Positions 24,785-34,156 of a DNA stretch of 64,000 bases are shown here, piece by piece. The notes below the pieces were generated by a model. It saw only the letters and a list, made by a program, of their open reading frames with translations, did not search any database and was not told the origin of the DNA. Origin of the DNA: Oceanobacillus rekensis (GTDB taxonomy: Bacteria; Bacillota; Bacilli; Bacillales; Amphibacillaceae); the NCBI RefSeq assembly GCF_002153375.1, contig NZ_MTBQ01000002.1:126223-190222 (forward strand). Direction: 5' to 3'. Positions within the stretch are counted from its first letter, which is position 1; each line of letters starts with the position of its first letter. The position numbers and the translations under genes were made by a program.

Positions 24785-25669
24785 GTTTTTAGGGGATAGG
24801 TTGTATTCTTTTTTGAAGAGTCTGTAAAAGCTTGAGTAATCAGTGAAGCCGCATTTGATGGCAATTTCTTCAATGGAGTGCTGATTTTGTTTAATCATGG
24901 TTACTGCTCTAGCAAGCCTTTTTAATGATACATAGCGATAAAAAGGGAAATTCATATTCCCTTTAAAATAATGGGAGAAATAGTATTTATTTAAATGAAA
25001 ATGATTAGATATTTGGTCTAAACTCAAATCTGTGTCAGTCAAATGGGATTCAATATATTCCAGAATAGATACGAAACGTTGATCCAATTCATTTTTTTTA
25101 TTAAGGTCTGGATTACTGCTAGAAGGGTTGAAAATGAGTTGAAGTGTTTGAAATAATAGATAATGCAATGCAAAGGAATGATGTTCTCCGCCATTTTTTC
25201 TCCGTATCGTGATGTCTTGAAGTAGGGAAATGACATCTTGGAACTTCTGGGAATTTAAGTTTAACACATAAGATCCTTGAGTTTTTTGATAAACAATATC
25301 TTCCTTCATAGATGGCGAAATAGACAAAAAATCAGCCATTAAATGCGTACTGATTGTAAACATAACACGTTCGTAGTTATCGAAATTTTTAACATTAGCT
25401 TTATGAACAGCATAAGGCGGGATGATAACAACATCACCTTTCCTTAAGTTGTACGTCTTTCCTTCACAAAAGAAGTCACACTCTCCACCTAAAAAGATTA
25501 AGAACTCCATCGCATCATGACTATGCAATCGGAATAAAGGCTCTATATCGGATACATTTCCTAATGATTTATCAGAATTCTTGACCCAATTATGTGACTG
25601 GAGATTTTCGCTCCAGTAATAAAGATCGAAGTCCTCACTGATGATGGGCATAAAGATGGGTTGTTTCAT
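24761..25669 (-). CDS. AraC-family transcriptional regulator
   Basis: A 302-residue regulator. Residues about 45-130 form a cupin sensor domain (RLHSHDAMEFLIFLGGECDFF, KGDVVIIPPYAVHKA). The C-terminal 100 residues carry the two helix-turn-helix motifs of AraC proteins (LSLDQISNHFHLNKYYFSHYFK and EEIAIKCGFTDYSSFYRLFKK). It is divergent from the GH3 glycosidase gene 215 bases away and probably activates it in response to a sugar-related ligand; such pairs are common in Bacilli. The stop codon overlaps the PHP fragment. Confidence 0.9.
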   Translation of the reverse strand: MKQPIFMPIISEDFDLYYWSENLQSHNWVKNSDKSLGNVSDIEPLFRLHSHDAMEFLIFLGGECDFFCEGKTYNLRKGDVVIIPPYAVHKANVKNFDNYERVMFTISTHLMADFLSISPSMKEDIVYQKTQGSYVLNLNSQKFQDVISLLQDITIRRKNGGEHHSFALHYLLFQTLQLIFNPSSSNPDLNKKNELDQRFVSILEYIESHLTDTDLSLDQISNHFHLNKYYFSHYFKGNMNFPFYRYVSLKRLARAVTMIKQNQHSIEEIAIKCGFTDYSSFYRLFKKEYNLSPKNLQKEFRK

Positions 25670-25884
25670 AGGTTATCACCTCTAAACAGCAATATTTACA
25701 ATATTTCTAGCAATAAATGTTATTTATTTAAGGAACTTTTTTGTTATTATAACATTATAATAGCCTTTCATGTAAATGCTATAAAAATGTAACCCCTATC
25801 TTAAGTGAAAACCAAGTCATATGTATATAATTAATGCATATAGAAGGTATAATTTGGGAGAGATAATGTTTAGGAGGCTTTAAA
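25670..25884. promoter_or_regulatory. Divergent promoter region, AraC-type gene / GH3 gene
   Basis: Very AT-rich. TATAAT at 25848-25853 lies before the GH3 gene without a good -35 box, as expected for an activator-dependent promoter. AGGAGG precedes the GH3 ATG. AraC binding sites were not identified. Confidence 0.4.
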
Positions 25885-28008
25885 ATGGATTTTAAAGATA
25901 AACAACCAGAATTAGAAGTCAAGACGAAGAAACTCATTGAAGTTGATGGTCTTAAATTTAAAGATTTAAATGGAGACGGGAAACTGGATCCATATGAAGA
26001 TTGGCGCCTGAGTCCAAAAGAGCGTGCAGAGAACCTTGTTTCCTTGATGAATATCGATGAAAAGATCGGTATGATGCTGATTAACTCACGTAAAATGGGT
26101 CTTGCTCAAGAAGATAAGGAAAAGACAAGTCATGATGGTGTGTTAGATGAAGGTATTGTGGAAAAAGGGGAAACAATCTTTGCCACATCAAAAGTATATG
26201 GTACAACACATACGATTGAGAATAGAAAGTTAAGACATTTTATTTTAAGGGACAACTTTAGCCCGGCTGAAATGGCAGAGTGGATCAATAAAATGAATGA
26301 AGTTGCTGAAGGGACCCGTTTAGGTATTCCTGTCCTGGTCGCATCTAATTCAAGAAATGAAAATGCAGAACCTGTTTTTGGTATGAATGATGCAGGTGGG
26401 ATTTTCTCCACATGGCCTGGTACCCTAGGACTTGCAGCTGCAGCACAGGGAGAAATTAAAGATGGCGGAGATGCTTCTTTAATTAGCGAATTCGCTAAAA
26501 TTGCCCGCGCGGAATGGGATGCGACTGGAATTAGAAAAGGCTATATGTATATGGCTGACACTGTTACAGATCCAAGATGGCAACGGACGTATGGTACGTT
26601 TGGAGAAAATCCGGAATTTATTTCTGATGCAATTGGTCGCCTGATCGATGGATTCCAAGGTGAAGCGTTAGGAAAAGATAGTATTGCAATGACAACGAAG
26701 CATTTTCCAGGTGGCGGAGCAAGGGAAAATGGATTTGACCCACATTATGAAGAAGGAAAGTGGAATCTATACCCAACTCCAGGAAGTTTGGAAAAATATC
26801 ACTTACCACCATTTAGAGCTGCTGTAGAACATGGAACATCTTCCATCATGCCATATTATTCTATTCCAAGTATTAAGAAGAGTGTGGTACAGGAGTTCGA
26901 AGGGAAAGACATTCCATTCGAAGAGGTAGGCTTCACATTTAATCATTATTTCATCAATCATATTCTTAGGGAAAAACTTGGATTCAAAGGCTATATCAAT
27001 AGTGACAGCGGTATTATTAATAATATGAGCTGGGGCGTTGAAGAATTAAGCGAGGCCGAACGTTTTGCTAAAGCGGTGAATGCCGGAACAGATATTGTGG
27101 CGGACACAAATGATATTGAGAATCTTAAACTAGCCATCAGCAAAGGATGGATTAGTGAAAAACGTATTAATGAAGCGAATGAGCGACTGCTTACAGAAAT
27201 GTTTGCGTTAGGTCTTTTCGATGATCGGACGTATAATTCACCAGAATCGGCTACAACTGTAGTTAGTAACAAAGCTAATTGGGATGCTGCATACGAGGGC
27301 CATAAAAAATCTGTAACCATTCTTAAAAATCAAAACGAAACATTACCATTAACAGCTGAAAAGCTTAACGGTAAGAAGGTCTACGTGGAAGTACTGCATA
27401 AGGAAGAAGAACGTGCAACAGCATACACGGAAAAGGCAAGAAAAGAATGTCTTGAGCTTGGCCAGTTTACGTTGACCGATAATTATGAAGAAGCTGACGT
27501 AGCGATTATGTTCTTACATCCAAAATCTGGTTCTTATTTCAATGCGACACCAGGACTATTAGAACTTGATATTTGTCAGGATAAAGTAGTATCCGCTTTG
27601 GATGGTTCATTGTATCAGGAAACTACCATAACAGGTATCAATCGTCTAAACGAAGTGGCAGACAATGTTCGTAGTCGCGATGGAAAAGTGGTTGTCAGCG
27701 TGAATGTGACATTACCATGGATTCTTGGAAACGTGGAACCACTTGCGGATGCATTAGTTGCTGGATACGATACATTCTATAATGCACAGTTTGAAGTTAT
27801 CGCAGGCAATAGCCAACCAGTAGGAGTTTTACCATTGACATTACCAGCAAGTGAACAAGTAATTGCTGTTTATCAGAATGGTGAAAGTGTGTCAAGAAAT
27901 GACGTACCAGGCTATGACAAGGACAAGTATATGCCTGAGGGACTTAGCTATGCATATAAAGATAGTGACGGAAATGTTTATACACTAGGACACGGATTAA
28001 GATATTAG
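25885..28008 (+). CDS. Glycoside hydrolase family 3 protein (beta-glucosidase type)
   Basis: A 707-residue family 3 glycosidase. An N-terminal DLNGDGKLDPYEDWRL calcium-loop-like segment precedes the (beta/alpha)8 domain (ADTVTDPRWQRTYGTFGENPE and KHFPGGGARENGFDPH). The nucleophile is probably D374 in INSDSG, where most members have SDW. The C-terminal domain starts near SVTILKNQNETLPL. No signal peptide, so it cleaves imported oligosaccharides or glycosides in the cytoplasm. It is divergent from an AraC regulator. Specificity (glucoside, xyloside or glucosaminide) is not determined. Confidence 0.9.
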   Translation: MDFKDKQPELEVKTKKLIEVDGLKFKDLNGDGKLDPYEDWRLSPKERAENLVSLMNIDEKIGMMLINSRKMGLAQEDKEKTSHDGVLDEGIVEKGETIFATSKVYGTTHTIENRKLRHFILRDNFSPAEMAEWINKMNEVAEGTRLGIPVLVASNSRNENAEPVFGMNDAGGIFSTWPGTLGLAAAAQGEIKDGGDASLISEFAKIARAEWDATGIRKGYMYMADTVTDPRWQRTYGTFGENPEFISDAIGRLIDGFQGEALGKDSIAMTTKHFPGGGARENGFDPHYEEGKWNLYPTPGSLEKYHLPPFRAAVEHGTSSIMPYYSIPSIKKSVVQEFEGKDIPFEEVGFTFNHYFINHILREKLGFKGYINSDSGIINNMSWGVEELSEAERFAKAVNAGTDIVADTNDIENLKLAISKGWISEKRINEANERLLTEMFALGLFDDRTYNSPESATTVVSNKANWDAAYEGHKKSVTILKNQNETLPLTAEKLNGKKVYVEVLHKEEERATAYTEKARKECLELGQFTLTDNYEEADVAIMFLHPKSGSYFNATPGLLELDICQDKVVSALDGSLYQETTITGINRLNEVADNVRSRDGKVVVSVNVTLPWILGNVEPLADALVAGYDTFYNAQFEVIAGNSQPVGVLPLTLPASEQVIAVYQNGESVSRNDVPGYDKDKYMPEGLSYAYKDSDGNVYTLGHGLRY

Positions 28009-28041
28009 GTGCCTGTCACTCCCCGAATTTTGTCATGTTCT
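28009..28041. repeat. Family 2 repeat, single arm
   Basis: GTGCCTGTCACTCCCCGAAT followed by TTTGTCATG, immediately after the GH3 stop codon and before a family 1 copy. Confidence 0.75.
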
Positions 28042-28055
28042 GAGAATTAAATACT

Positions 28056-28133
28056 AAAAAAGGAAGCATGGGGACGGTTCTCATGCTTCCTTTTTTTCCA
28101 TCGAGGAAGCAAAAGAACCGTCCCCATGCTTCC
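28056..28133. repeat. Family 1 dispersed repeat, complete paired arms
   Basis: The best complete copy: GGAAGCATGGGGACGG...CATGCTTCC with T7, a short spacer, then GGAAGCAAAAGAACCGTCCC and CATGCTTCC. The arms are inverted relative to each other, so the whole unit can also fold on itself. Confidence 0.85.
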
Positions 28134-28252
28134 ACAGTTCTCTAATTTATCAGAATATGGTAAGATAGGTTGTAGTTTAGTAAGTGTAACTAAAGTTTTT
28201 ACATTAAAGCTTGGCGATCAGCCTTAGTTTACTAAGAAAGGATCCTGTTTTT

Positions 28253-29509
28253 ATGAGTACAAAAGTAAGCCCGATACAAATTAAAGATATTATTGTTGCG
28301 AATCAAGTTTTAAAAGATGTTGTCATCAAAACACCGCTGCAAAGAGATTCGGTTTTGTCTGAACGGTATCAGTGCAATGTTTATTTGAAGCGGGAAGACT
28401 TGCAAGTTGTTCGCTCCTTTAAGCTAAGGGGAGCCTATAATCTAATGCGGAGTTTATCAAAAGAGGAATTAAAAAATGGGGTAGTTTGTGCAAGTGCAGG
28501 AAACCATGCTCAAGGTGTTGCCTATTCATGTAAGGCGCTCGGTGTTCAAGGGACCATCTTTATGCCAAGCACGACGCCAAGACAGAAAGTAAAATTTGTT
28601 GAATCTTTTGGAGGTTCATTTGTAACAATTGAATTAACTGGTGATACGTTTGATGATTCCTATGAACAAGCAAGGGAATACTGTGATGCGAATGGAATGT
28701 CCTTCATTCATCCATTTGATGATTACAGAACGATTACCGGACAAGGAACAGTTGGCCTTGAAATTTTAGATGGAATGGACGATCCTATATCACATATTTT
28801 TATGTCTATTGGTGGTGGAGGCCTCGTATCTGGAGTTGGTACCTATATTAAAAGCATTAGTCCAAATACAAAAGTTATTGGTGTAGAACCTGCTGGTGCT
28901 GCATCGATGAAGGCATCATTACAACAAGAAAAAGTGGTCAAGTTGGATCATATCGATAAATTTGTTGATGGCGCAAGTGTCGGACAAGTAGGTAATCTTA
29001 CGTATGAAACCTGTAAACATGTTCTAGATGATATCGCAGTCGTACCTGAGGGTAAAGTATGCACCACAATGCTGGATCTATATGATAATGCAATCGTAGC
29101 AGAACCTGCTGGTGCATTACCTGTTGCTGCACTGGATTATTACAAAGATGATATTAAAGGAAAAACCATTGTTTGTGTAATTAGTGGTGGTAATAATGAT
29201 ATTGACCGAATGCAAGATATTCAAGAGCGTTCCCTTATTTTTGAAGGATATAAACATTATTTCATTGTCAATTTCCCACAACGTGCAGGTGCACTTAGAG
29301 AATTTATGGCAGATGTACTCGGAGAAACGGATGATATTACTCGCTTCGAATATACGAAAAAGAATAACCGGGATAAAGGACCAGTCCTAGTTGGAATTGA
29401 GCTGAAGCACCCAAATGATTATGCCCCTTTAATCAATCGCATGAACGATAAAGGATTTACTTATATTGAAATAAATAAAGATCAAAATTTGTTTAACTTG
29501 TTAATTTAA
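28253..29509 (+). CDS. ilvA: Threonine ammonia-lyase (threonine deaminase)
   Basis: A 418-residue PLP enzyme that converts threonine to 2-oxobutyrate, the first step of isoleucine synthesis. The PLP lysine is in SFKLRGAYN, the phosphate loop is SIGGGGLVSGVG, and SAGNHAQGVAYSC is typical. The C-terminal 80 residues (FIVNFPQRAGALREFMADVLG) form one ACT-like regulatory domain, as in the short Bacillus form, so isoleucine feedback is likely. The ATG at 28253 follows AGAAAGGAT; 14 upstream codons lack a site. It is followed by a branched-chain amino acid carrier gene. No T-box was recognised upstream. Confidence 0.92.
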   Translation: MSTKVSPIQIKDIIVANQVLKDVVIKTPLQRDSVLSERYQCNVYLKREDLQVVRSFKLRGAYNLMRSLSKEELKNGVVCASAGNHAQGVAYSCKALGVQGTIFMPSTTPRQKVKFVESFGGSFVTIELTGDTFDDSYEQAREYCDANGMSFIHPFDDYRTITGQGTVGLEILDGMDDPISHIFMSIGGGGLVSGVGTYIKSISPNTKVIGVEPAGAASMKASLQQEKVVKLDHIDKFVDGASVGQVGNLTYETCKHVLDDIAVVPEGKVCTTMLDLYDNAIVAEPAGALPVAALDYYKDDIKGKTIVCVISGGNNDIDRMQDIQERSLIFEGYKHYFIVNFPQRAGALREFMADVLGETDDITRFEYTKKNNRDKGPVLVGIELKHPNDYAPLINRMNDKGFTYIEINKDQNLFNLLI

Positions 29510-29514
29510 TTGTT

Positions 29515-29606
29515 AAGGAAGCATGGGGACGTTTCTCCTGCTTCCTTTTTTATATGGAGTGGAAGTGCGCAGAGTAAGCAAAAGAACCGTCCCCGTGCGT
29601 CTTCCA
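29515..29606. repeat. Family 1 dispersed repeat, paired arms (after ilvA)
   Basis: Arm A GGAAGCATGGGGACG...TGCTTCC with T6, directly after the ilvA stop. Arm B AGCAAAAGAACCGTCCCCGT follows near the brnQ leader. Confidence 0.82.
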
Positions 29607-29704
29607 TTGACAATAATTAATGGTTACTGTTATAGTACGTTTGGTCATGATTTCTGAATGATTTTTATATCAAATAAAACTACATTTGGAGGATATTCTG
29701 CATT

Positions 29705-30991
29705 ATGAAAAAAGATATATTTACCATTGGATTTATGCTTTTTGCATTATTCTTTGGGGCGGGTAACTTAATTTACCCACCAATAATTGGAATCGATTCT
29801 GGAACTTCTTATTGGGCTGCAATTAGTGGGTTTATTATAACTGGGGTCGGCCTTCCTATATTAGCAGTCACTGCTATTTCCTTTGTGAAAAATGATGCAA
29901 GAGAACTGGCAGATCGCGTCCATCCATTGTTCGGACTTATTTTCACCTCCATTGTTTATCTGGCAATAGCCCCCTTTTTCGGCATTCCACGTGCAGCAAC
30001 TGTTGCATACGAAATGAGTTTCGAAGCTTTTTTAGATGGGAATTCTAGTAGCGCATTATTTATTTTTACGAGTCTTTTCTTTATTTTAGTATTTATCTTC
30101 AGCTTAAATCCATCTAAAATGGTCGATCAGATTGGTAAGTATTTGACTCCAATTTTGTTGCTGGCCATTTTAGCTCTCGGTATTGGGAGTTTCCTGATGC
30201 TGGATACAACTCTTTCGCTACCAACTGCAAAATATGCTGCCACTCCGTTTTTTACCGGGTTTGTGGAAGGGTACTTGACGATGGATGCAATAGCAGCGCT
30301 CGCTTTTGGAATTATCGTTGTAAATGCATTTAAAGATCGTGGTATTAAGACGAAGCAGGACTTAGTCAAATCCACGTTAAAAGCAGGAATCATTGCGGGT
30401 ATTGGGCTAACAGCTGTTTATACTTTTCTTGGTTGGATTGGAACAAAAATGGCTGTACATGAAACATATACGAATGGTGGCGAACTCTTGTCCAGTGCTT
30501 CAAGCATCATTTTTGGTAATTTCGGTGTACTATTACTCGGAGTAATCGTTGTACTTGCATGCTTTACGACATCTGTTGGCCTTGTTGTAGCGTCAGGAGA
30601 ATTTTTTACAAAAACAACAAGTATCCCATATAAATGGGTTATCTTATTTGTTACCGTTACAAGTTATATCATATCAAATCAAGGGTTAAATACGATTATT
30701 AGTTTTTCTGTTCCGGTACTTGTCTTTATTTATCCAATAGCAATTGTTTTGATTCTGTTGACATTTATGAATAAGCTTTTCCATGAATCAACAGCTGTTT
30801 ATCGAGGGGCAATACTGTTTACAGCAATTGTAAGCTTTTATGATGGACTGGTTGCATTTGGCTTTGAATTACAGACAATTACACCTTTTATGGAAAAACT
30901 ACCATTCTTCTCGATTGGATTGGGATGGCTTCTCCCAGCAATTATTGGAGGATTGATTGGGATCGCCTTCTCAAAAACAAAGAATATTTAG
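29705..30991 (+). CDS. brnQ: Branched-chain amino acid:cation symporter (LIVCS, BrnQ)
   Basis: A 428-residue carrier with about twelve membrane helices that takes up leucine, isoleucine and valine with Na+ or H+. The N-terminal signature FALFFGAGNLIYPP is diagnostic, with PFFGIPRAATVAYEMSF and a GYLTMDAIAALAFG segment. GGAGG precedes the ATG. It lies next to ilvA, which fits coordinated branched-chain amino acid supply, but a repeat terminator separates the two genes. A family 1 repeat also ends this gene. Confidence 0.92.
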   Translation: MKKDIFTIGFMLFALFFGAGNLIYPPIIGIDSGTSYWAAISGFIITGVGLPILAVTAISFVKNDARELADRVHPLFGLIFTSIVYLAIAPFFGIPRAATVAYEMSFEAFLDGNSSSALFIFTSLFFILVFIFSLNPSKMVDQIGKYLTPILLLAILALGIGSFLMLDTTLSLPTAKYAATPFFTGFVEGYLTMDAIAALAFGIIVVNAFKDRGIKTKQDLVKSTLKAGIIAGIGLTAVYTFLGWIGTKMAVHETYTNGGELLSSASSIIFGNFGVLLLGVIVVLACFTTSVGLVVASGEFFTKTTSIPYKWVILFVTVTSYIISNQGLNTIISFSVPVLVFIYPIAIVLILLTFMNKLFHESTAVYRGAILFTAIVSFYDGLVAFGFELQTITPFMEKLPFFSIGLGWLLPAIIGGLIGIAFSKTKNI

Positions 30992-30997
30992 TTGTTA

Positions 30998-31082
30998 AAG
31001 GAAGCACGGGGACGGTTCTCCTGCTTCCTTTTTTGTGTGGGGGTGAGAAGAAGAGGAAGCAAAAGACCGTCCCCACGCTTCC
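30998..31082. repeat. Family 1 dispersed repeat, paired arms (after brnQ)
   Basis: GGAAGCACGGGGACGG...TGCTTCC with T6, then GGAAGCAAAAGACCGTCCCC (one base shorter) and ACGCTTCC. It starts six bases after the stop. Confidence 0.82.
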
Positions 31083-31182
31083 AAAAAAGGTTCCCTATTA
31101 TTCGACTTTATATAGTATAATGGAAATAGCAATTTTAACGATTGGTGTATTTTACATAATTAGTAAATATTTAGGAGGACCT

Positions 31183-32142
31183 ATGAAAAGTAAAAATATC
31201 ATTCTACTCCTGACAATAATCTTAAGTCTTTGTGTGATAAGTCCGGTGGTTCATGTCCAGGCTACTTCTGATAATTCATCAGACATCCCTCCAGCTAAAG
31301 AGCTGGGACCCGAAGAGCCGGTTTCTGAAAAGAATGTTGAAGAGGAACCTGAACCAGAGGCAATACCTGAACCGGAAGTTGAAGAGCCTATCGTGCCGGA
31401 ACCGGAAGAAAGCGTGGATGAAAAACTCGATTCGTCTTCCGATAAAGATGCACAGGAAGATAGAGAAGAAGAGCAACCGAAAAAGCCAACGGAATCAAAG
31501 GAAAATTTGGAGGACAATAATGTTTCACAAGAGGAAGCGAAACCATCAACGTCCAACAATAATAGCAATCATAAAAATAATTCCACTCCATCTGAAAGAA
31601 GTTGGGAGAGCCCAGCATCCAATTCAACCAATTCTGGCAGTAATTCAACGTGGCAGGAAAGTCAAGATATTGAAGAAAATGTAACAGAGGAAATAGAAGT
31701 TTTGGAAGAAGAGGATACGGAGCCGGTAGTATGGACATTGGAGGAAATGCTATCCAATAATGCATGGGTTAGTGTCGTTGATGGAAGTTACTTCGCTATA
31801 ATTGGTGAGGAGCAACAGGAAATCACGGAAGAAGTGGCGATTACATTGGGATATGAACCAGAGGTTGATGTAGAAGCGGAAGAGCCGGCGGATAATGATT
31901 TCATGGAAACATACCGTTTAGCGATGCACAATAAAGGGATAGAAAGACTGCCATTAAATGACCCGGAATCTGAATGGAAACTGGTTGCACAGCCTGACTA
32001 TGAAGAGGCATCCGACCAGCTAGTTGCATCGAATACTAAACTAGATGCTTTTTCTGGGCAGAAGATCCTTGCCTTTAGTGTACTTGGTTTCGCTGCAGTC
32101 ATGTTGATTATCGTGTATATCGTAAAAAGAAGACGAGCATAA
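31183..32142 (+). CDS. Acidic membrane-anchored surface protein of unknown function
   Basis: Not recognised. 319 residues: a signal peptide (KNIILLLTIILSLCVIS, cleavage probably after VHVQA), then about 110 residues rich in Pro and Glu (EPEPEAIPEPEVEEP). A Ser/Asn/Thr-rich linker follows, then a more ordered acidic region (WTLEEMLSNNAWVSVVDG, EITEEVAITLGYEPE). Near the C-terminus there is one membrane segment (AFSVLGFAAVMLIIVYIV) with basic KRRRA after it. The expected topology is an extracellular stalk and domain with a short cytoplasmic tail. The ATG at 31183 has GGAGG upstream; the in-frame codons before it overlap brnQ and a repeat. Confidence 0.72.
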   Translation: MKSKNIILLLTIILSLCVISPVVHVQATSDNSSDIPPAKELGPEEPVSEKNVEEEPEPEAIPEPEVEEPIVPEPEESVDEKLDSSSDKDAQEDREEEQPKKPTESKENLEDNNVSQEEAKPSTSNNNSNHKNNSTPSERSWESPASNSTNSGSNSTWQESQDIEENVTEEIEVLEEEDTEPVVWTLEEMLSNNAWVSVVDGSYFAIIGEEQQEITEEVAITLGYEPEVDVEAEEPADNDFMETYRLAMHNKGIERLPLNDPESEWKLVAQPDYEEASDQLVASNTKLDAFSGQKILAFSVLGFAAVMLIIVYIVKRRRA

Positions 32143-32155
32143 TTTAATTTAATTT

Positions 32156-32190
32156 AAGCCCGGTTATAAAAATATATGGGCTTTTTTTAT
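32156..32190 (+). terminator. Intrinsic terminator
   Basis: AAGCCC...GGGCTT followed by T6, shortly after the acidic surface protein gene. Confidence 0.75.
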
Positions 32191-32240
32191 TTGGTTGGAG
32201 AACCCTCCACAATATTAAGTCAGAAGGTGGTTATGTCATC

Positions 32241-32867
32241 ATGAATGGTACTGCACATGCTGCAATAGGTGCGGCAACGGGGTTTGTCGTTGCAAATAAT
32301 ATGGATGTTTCTACGAGTGTAACTTTCTTATTCGTTGGATTGGGCACTGTTTCCGGATTAATGCCAGATCTGGATATCGATGGCAAACTTAGCTCCAGAA
32401 TAACATTCTCCCATAAGGTGATCCAATCTGCTGCACAATTAATCGGAATTTTGATGATTATTTACAGTTTATATGAGGGAACAGCTACAGACAGATATTT
32501 TGGTATTGGCATTGGTTTGGCAATGGTAATTATATCTTCGTTTATCAAGCAAAGGCATATGCTGATGATAACAGGAATCGGGGTAATTGCAGCAGGAGTT
32601 TTTCTCCAGGAAGTGTGGTTACTACTGCTTGGAATTTATATTTTAATTGCGTCCTATGTTTCCCATCGAAGCTATACACACTCGATAGTAGGTGTTATTT
32701 TCTTCGGAATCATTGCATCAAGATTGGAACTATCTCTTGGTATTGAAGGTGTTTTCTATACCTGTATAGCCGGATACATCAGTCATCTAGTTGCAGACAG
32801 TAAACTATTACCAGTGAATAAACGGGGAATTAAATTGTTTTTGCCCTTCTCATCGAAGGAACTATAA
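32241..32867 (+). CDS. YdjM/YvsG-like membrane-bound metal-dependent hydrolase
   Basis: A 208-residue membrane protein with five or six helices. Metal-binding-type motifs lie in the loops: TAHAAIG at the N-terminus, GLMPDLDIDG, SHRSYTHSIVG and YISHLVADS. These mark the DUF457 (YdjM, B. subtilis YvsG and YfhP) family of predicted inner-membrane metal-dependent hydrolases. In E. coli YdjM is LexA-controlled; no LexA site was found here. AGAAGGTGG precedes the ATG. A single-arm family 1 repeat follows directly after the stop. Confidence 0.85.
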   Translation: MNGTAHAAIGAATGFVVANNMDVSTSVTFLFVGLGTVSGLMPDLDIDGKLSSRITFSHKVIQSAAQLIGILMIIYSLYEGTATDRYFGIGIGLAMVIISSFIKQRHMLMITGIGVIAAGVFLQEVWLLLLGIYILIASYVSHRSYTHSIVGVIFFGIIASRLELSLGIEGVFYTCIAGYISHLVADSKLLPVNKRGIKLFLPFSSKEL

Positions 32868-32896
32868 GGAAGCATGGGGACGGTTCTCCTGCTTCA
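32867..32896 (+). repeat. Family 1 dispersed repeat, single arm A
   Basis: GGAAGCATGGGGACGG...TGCTTC begins at the stop codon of the YdjM-like gene. There is no T-tract in this copy. Confidence 0.75.
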
Positions 32897-33450
32897 AAGT
32901 CAAAGGGAAAAATACTGCTAAAATGATGGATTCTTGTACAAGAAGGCTTTCATGGCTAATAACTAATGACGATATTTAAATCACTAATTCTAATGATTTC
33001 ATTTGGAATCTTAATGTCCAAAATAAATTCCCACCCTATGAGCCTGGCAAGCAACTAGGGTGGGAATTTTGCTCTATTGTAAACCGCACCGTTTAAGGGC
33101 TATTATATTGACCGTTAGTGTATTAGCACTAACGGTCTCTTTAACTTATGTAACAGATCAACCCTATTATACCGATACTTTGATTTGATTTCTACATAAC
33201 AATAATAGATGCTGGGTAAGCTTGTTCGTTCGATGGAGATTTATTTCTATTATTTTTCCGTACGCCCTCGTCTATCGAACATAATCGACAAGTTACAAGT
33301 AAGTTGTCGATATTTCCCGGGAAATGTTAAGACATAGGACGAATCGCCCTTTTCAGAAATGTATAAAAATTACATATACAAATAATTCAGTTATCGTTTA
33401 TAATGGTAGGAGATAGGATTAATAACGAGTAGAAAAAGAGGAGATTATAT
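32897..33450. other. Intergenic region rich in inverted repeats
   Basis: No gene. It contains a terminator-like stem at 33023-33070 and a perfect GACCGTTAGTG/CACTAACGGTC inverted repeat at 33110-33137. A long-range GTTCGAT/ATCGAAC pair spans about 33227-33291, and an ATCGACAA/TTGTCGAT stem lies near 33286-33311. The promoter of the yesL-like gene lies at the right end. Confidence 0.6.
33023..33070 (+). terminator. Terminator-like stem-loop
   Basis: A 13-bp perfect stem AAATTCCCACCCT / AGGGTGGGAATTT with T4 after it. Confidence 0.65.
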
Positions 33451-34119
33451 ATGGAACATACAGGTTTAATGGGAGGGTTTTATCGATTAAGTGAGTGGAT
33501 TACAAGACTTGCGTATGTGAATCTATTATGGATCCTATTCTCTTTATTAGGTGGAATTTTGTTAGGGGTAGTGCCTGCTACTGTTGCATTATTTACTGTT
33601 ACCCGAAGATGGGTTAGGAATGATGAGGATGTTCCTGTTTTTGACGTATTTTGGCAGGCTTATCGAAGCAATTTTATAAAGTCGAATCTACTCGGATTAG
33701 TGTTAGCATTTGGGGGAGCTATCCTTTTTGTTTACTTTGATAATTTGCATCTATTGCCTGCACAGCTAACTCAAATTTTGCGAGTCGTTCTATTCAGCTT
33801 TATTTTACTCTATGGAATTATTATTGTTTTTATTTTCCCAGTATATGTTCATTATAAAGTAGGCACGCTTCATTATATTAAGAATGCTTTAATTATTGGA
33901 TTGACCTTTCCACATTATGCAATCGTCATGATTTTATCCTTGGCATTACTAACAATGCTATTTCAATTTGTACCTATTCTTATTTTCGTTTTCGGTGGGA
34001 GTTTCAGTTCGCTACTAATCATGTCACTTGCATATAATGTATTTAAAAAGATAGAAATCAAACAGAAAGAGAAGGATAATGAAGAAAAAGATAAAGAGAG
34101 ACAGGTTCAGTATAATTAG
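33451..34119 (+). CDS. YesL-family (DUF624) membrane protein
   Basis: A 222-residue protein with about five membrane segments. It opens with GGFYRLSEWITRLAYVNLLW and continues with GVVPATVALFTVTRRWVRND, the signature of the DUF624/YesL family. In B. subtilis yesL lies with rhamnogalacturonan-use genes, but many copies, as here, are orphans, and no activity is known. The C-terminal tail is charged (KEKDNEEKDKER). AGAGGAG precedes the ATG. A family 1 repeat follows the stop. Confidence 0.85.
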   Translation: MEHTGLMGGFYRLSEWITRLAYVNLLWILFSLLGGILLGVVPATVALFTVTRRWVRNDEDVPVFDVFWQAYRSNFIKSNLLGLVLAFGGAILFVYFDNLHLLPAQLTQILRVVLFSFILLYGIIIVFIFPVYVHYKVGTLHYIKNALIIGLTFPHYAIVMILSLALLTMLFQFVPILIFVFGGSFSSLLIMSLAYNVFKKIEIKQKEKDNEEKDKERQVQYN

Positions 34120-34120
34120 G

Positions 34121-34156
34121 CGGAAGCATGGGGGCGGTTCTCCTGCTTCCTTTTTT
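34121..34156 (+). repeat. Family 1 repeat, arm A (after yesL-like gene)
   Basis: GGAAGCATGGGGGCGG...TGCTTCC with T6, two bases after the stop; terminator-like. Confidence 0.8.

Noticed and set aside
28134-28252. T-box or other leader before ilvA
   Set aside because: No T-box sequence (TGGNACCGCG-type) or specifier stem could be found; only a small inverted repeat near the start.
30925-31182. N-terminal extension of the acidic surface protein
   Set aside because: It overlaps brnQ and a family 1 repeat; the ATG at 31183 has AGGAGG and opens a clear signal peptide.
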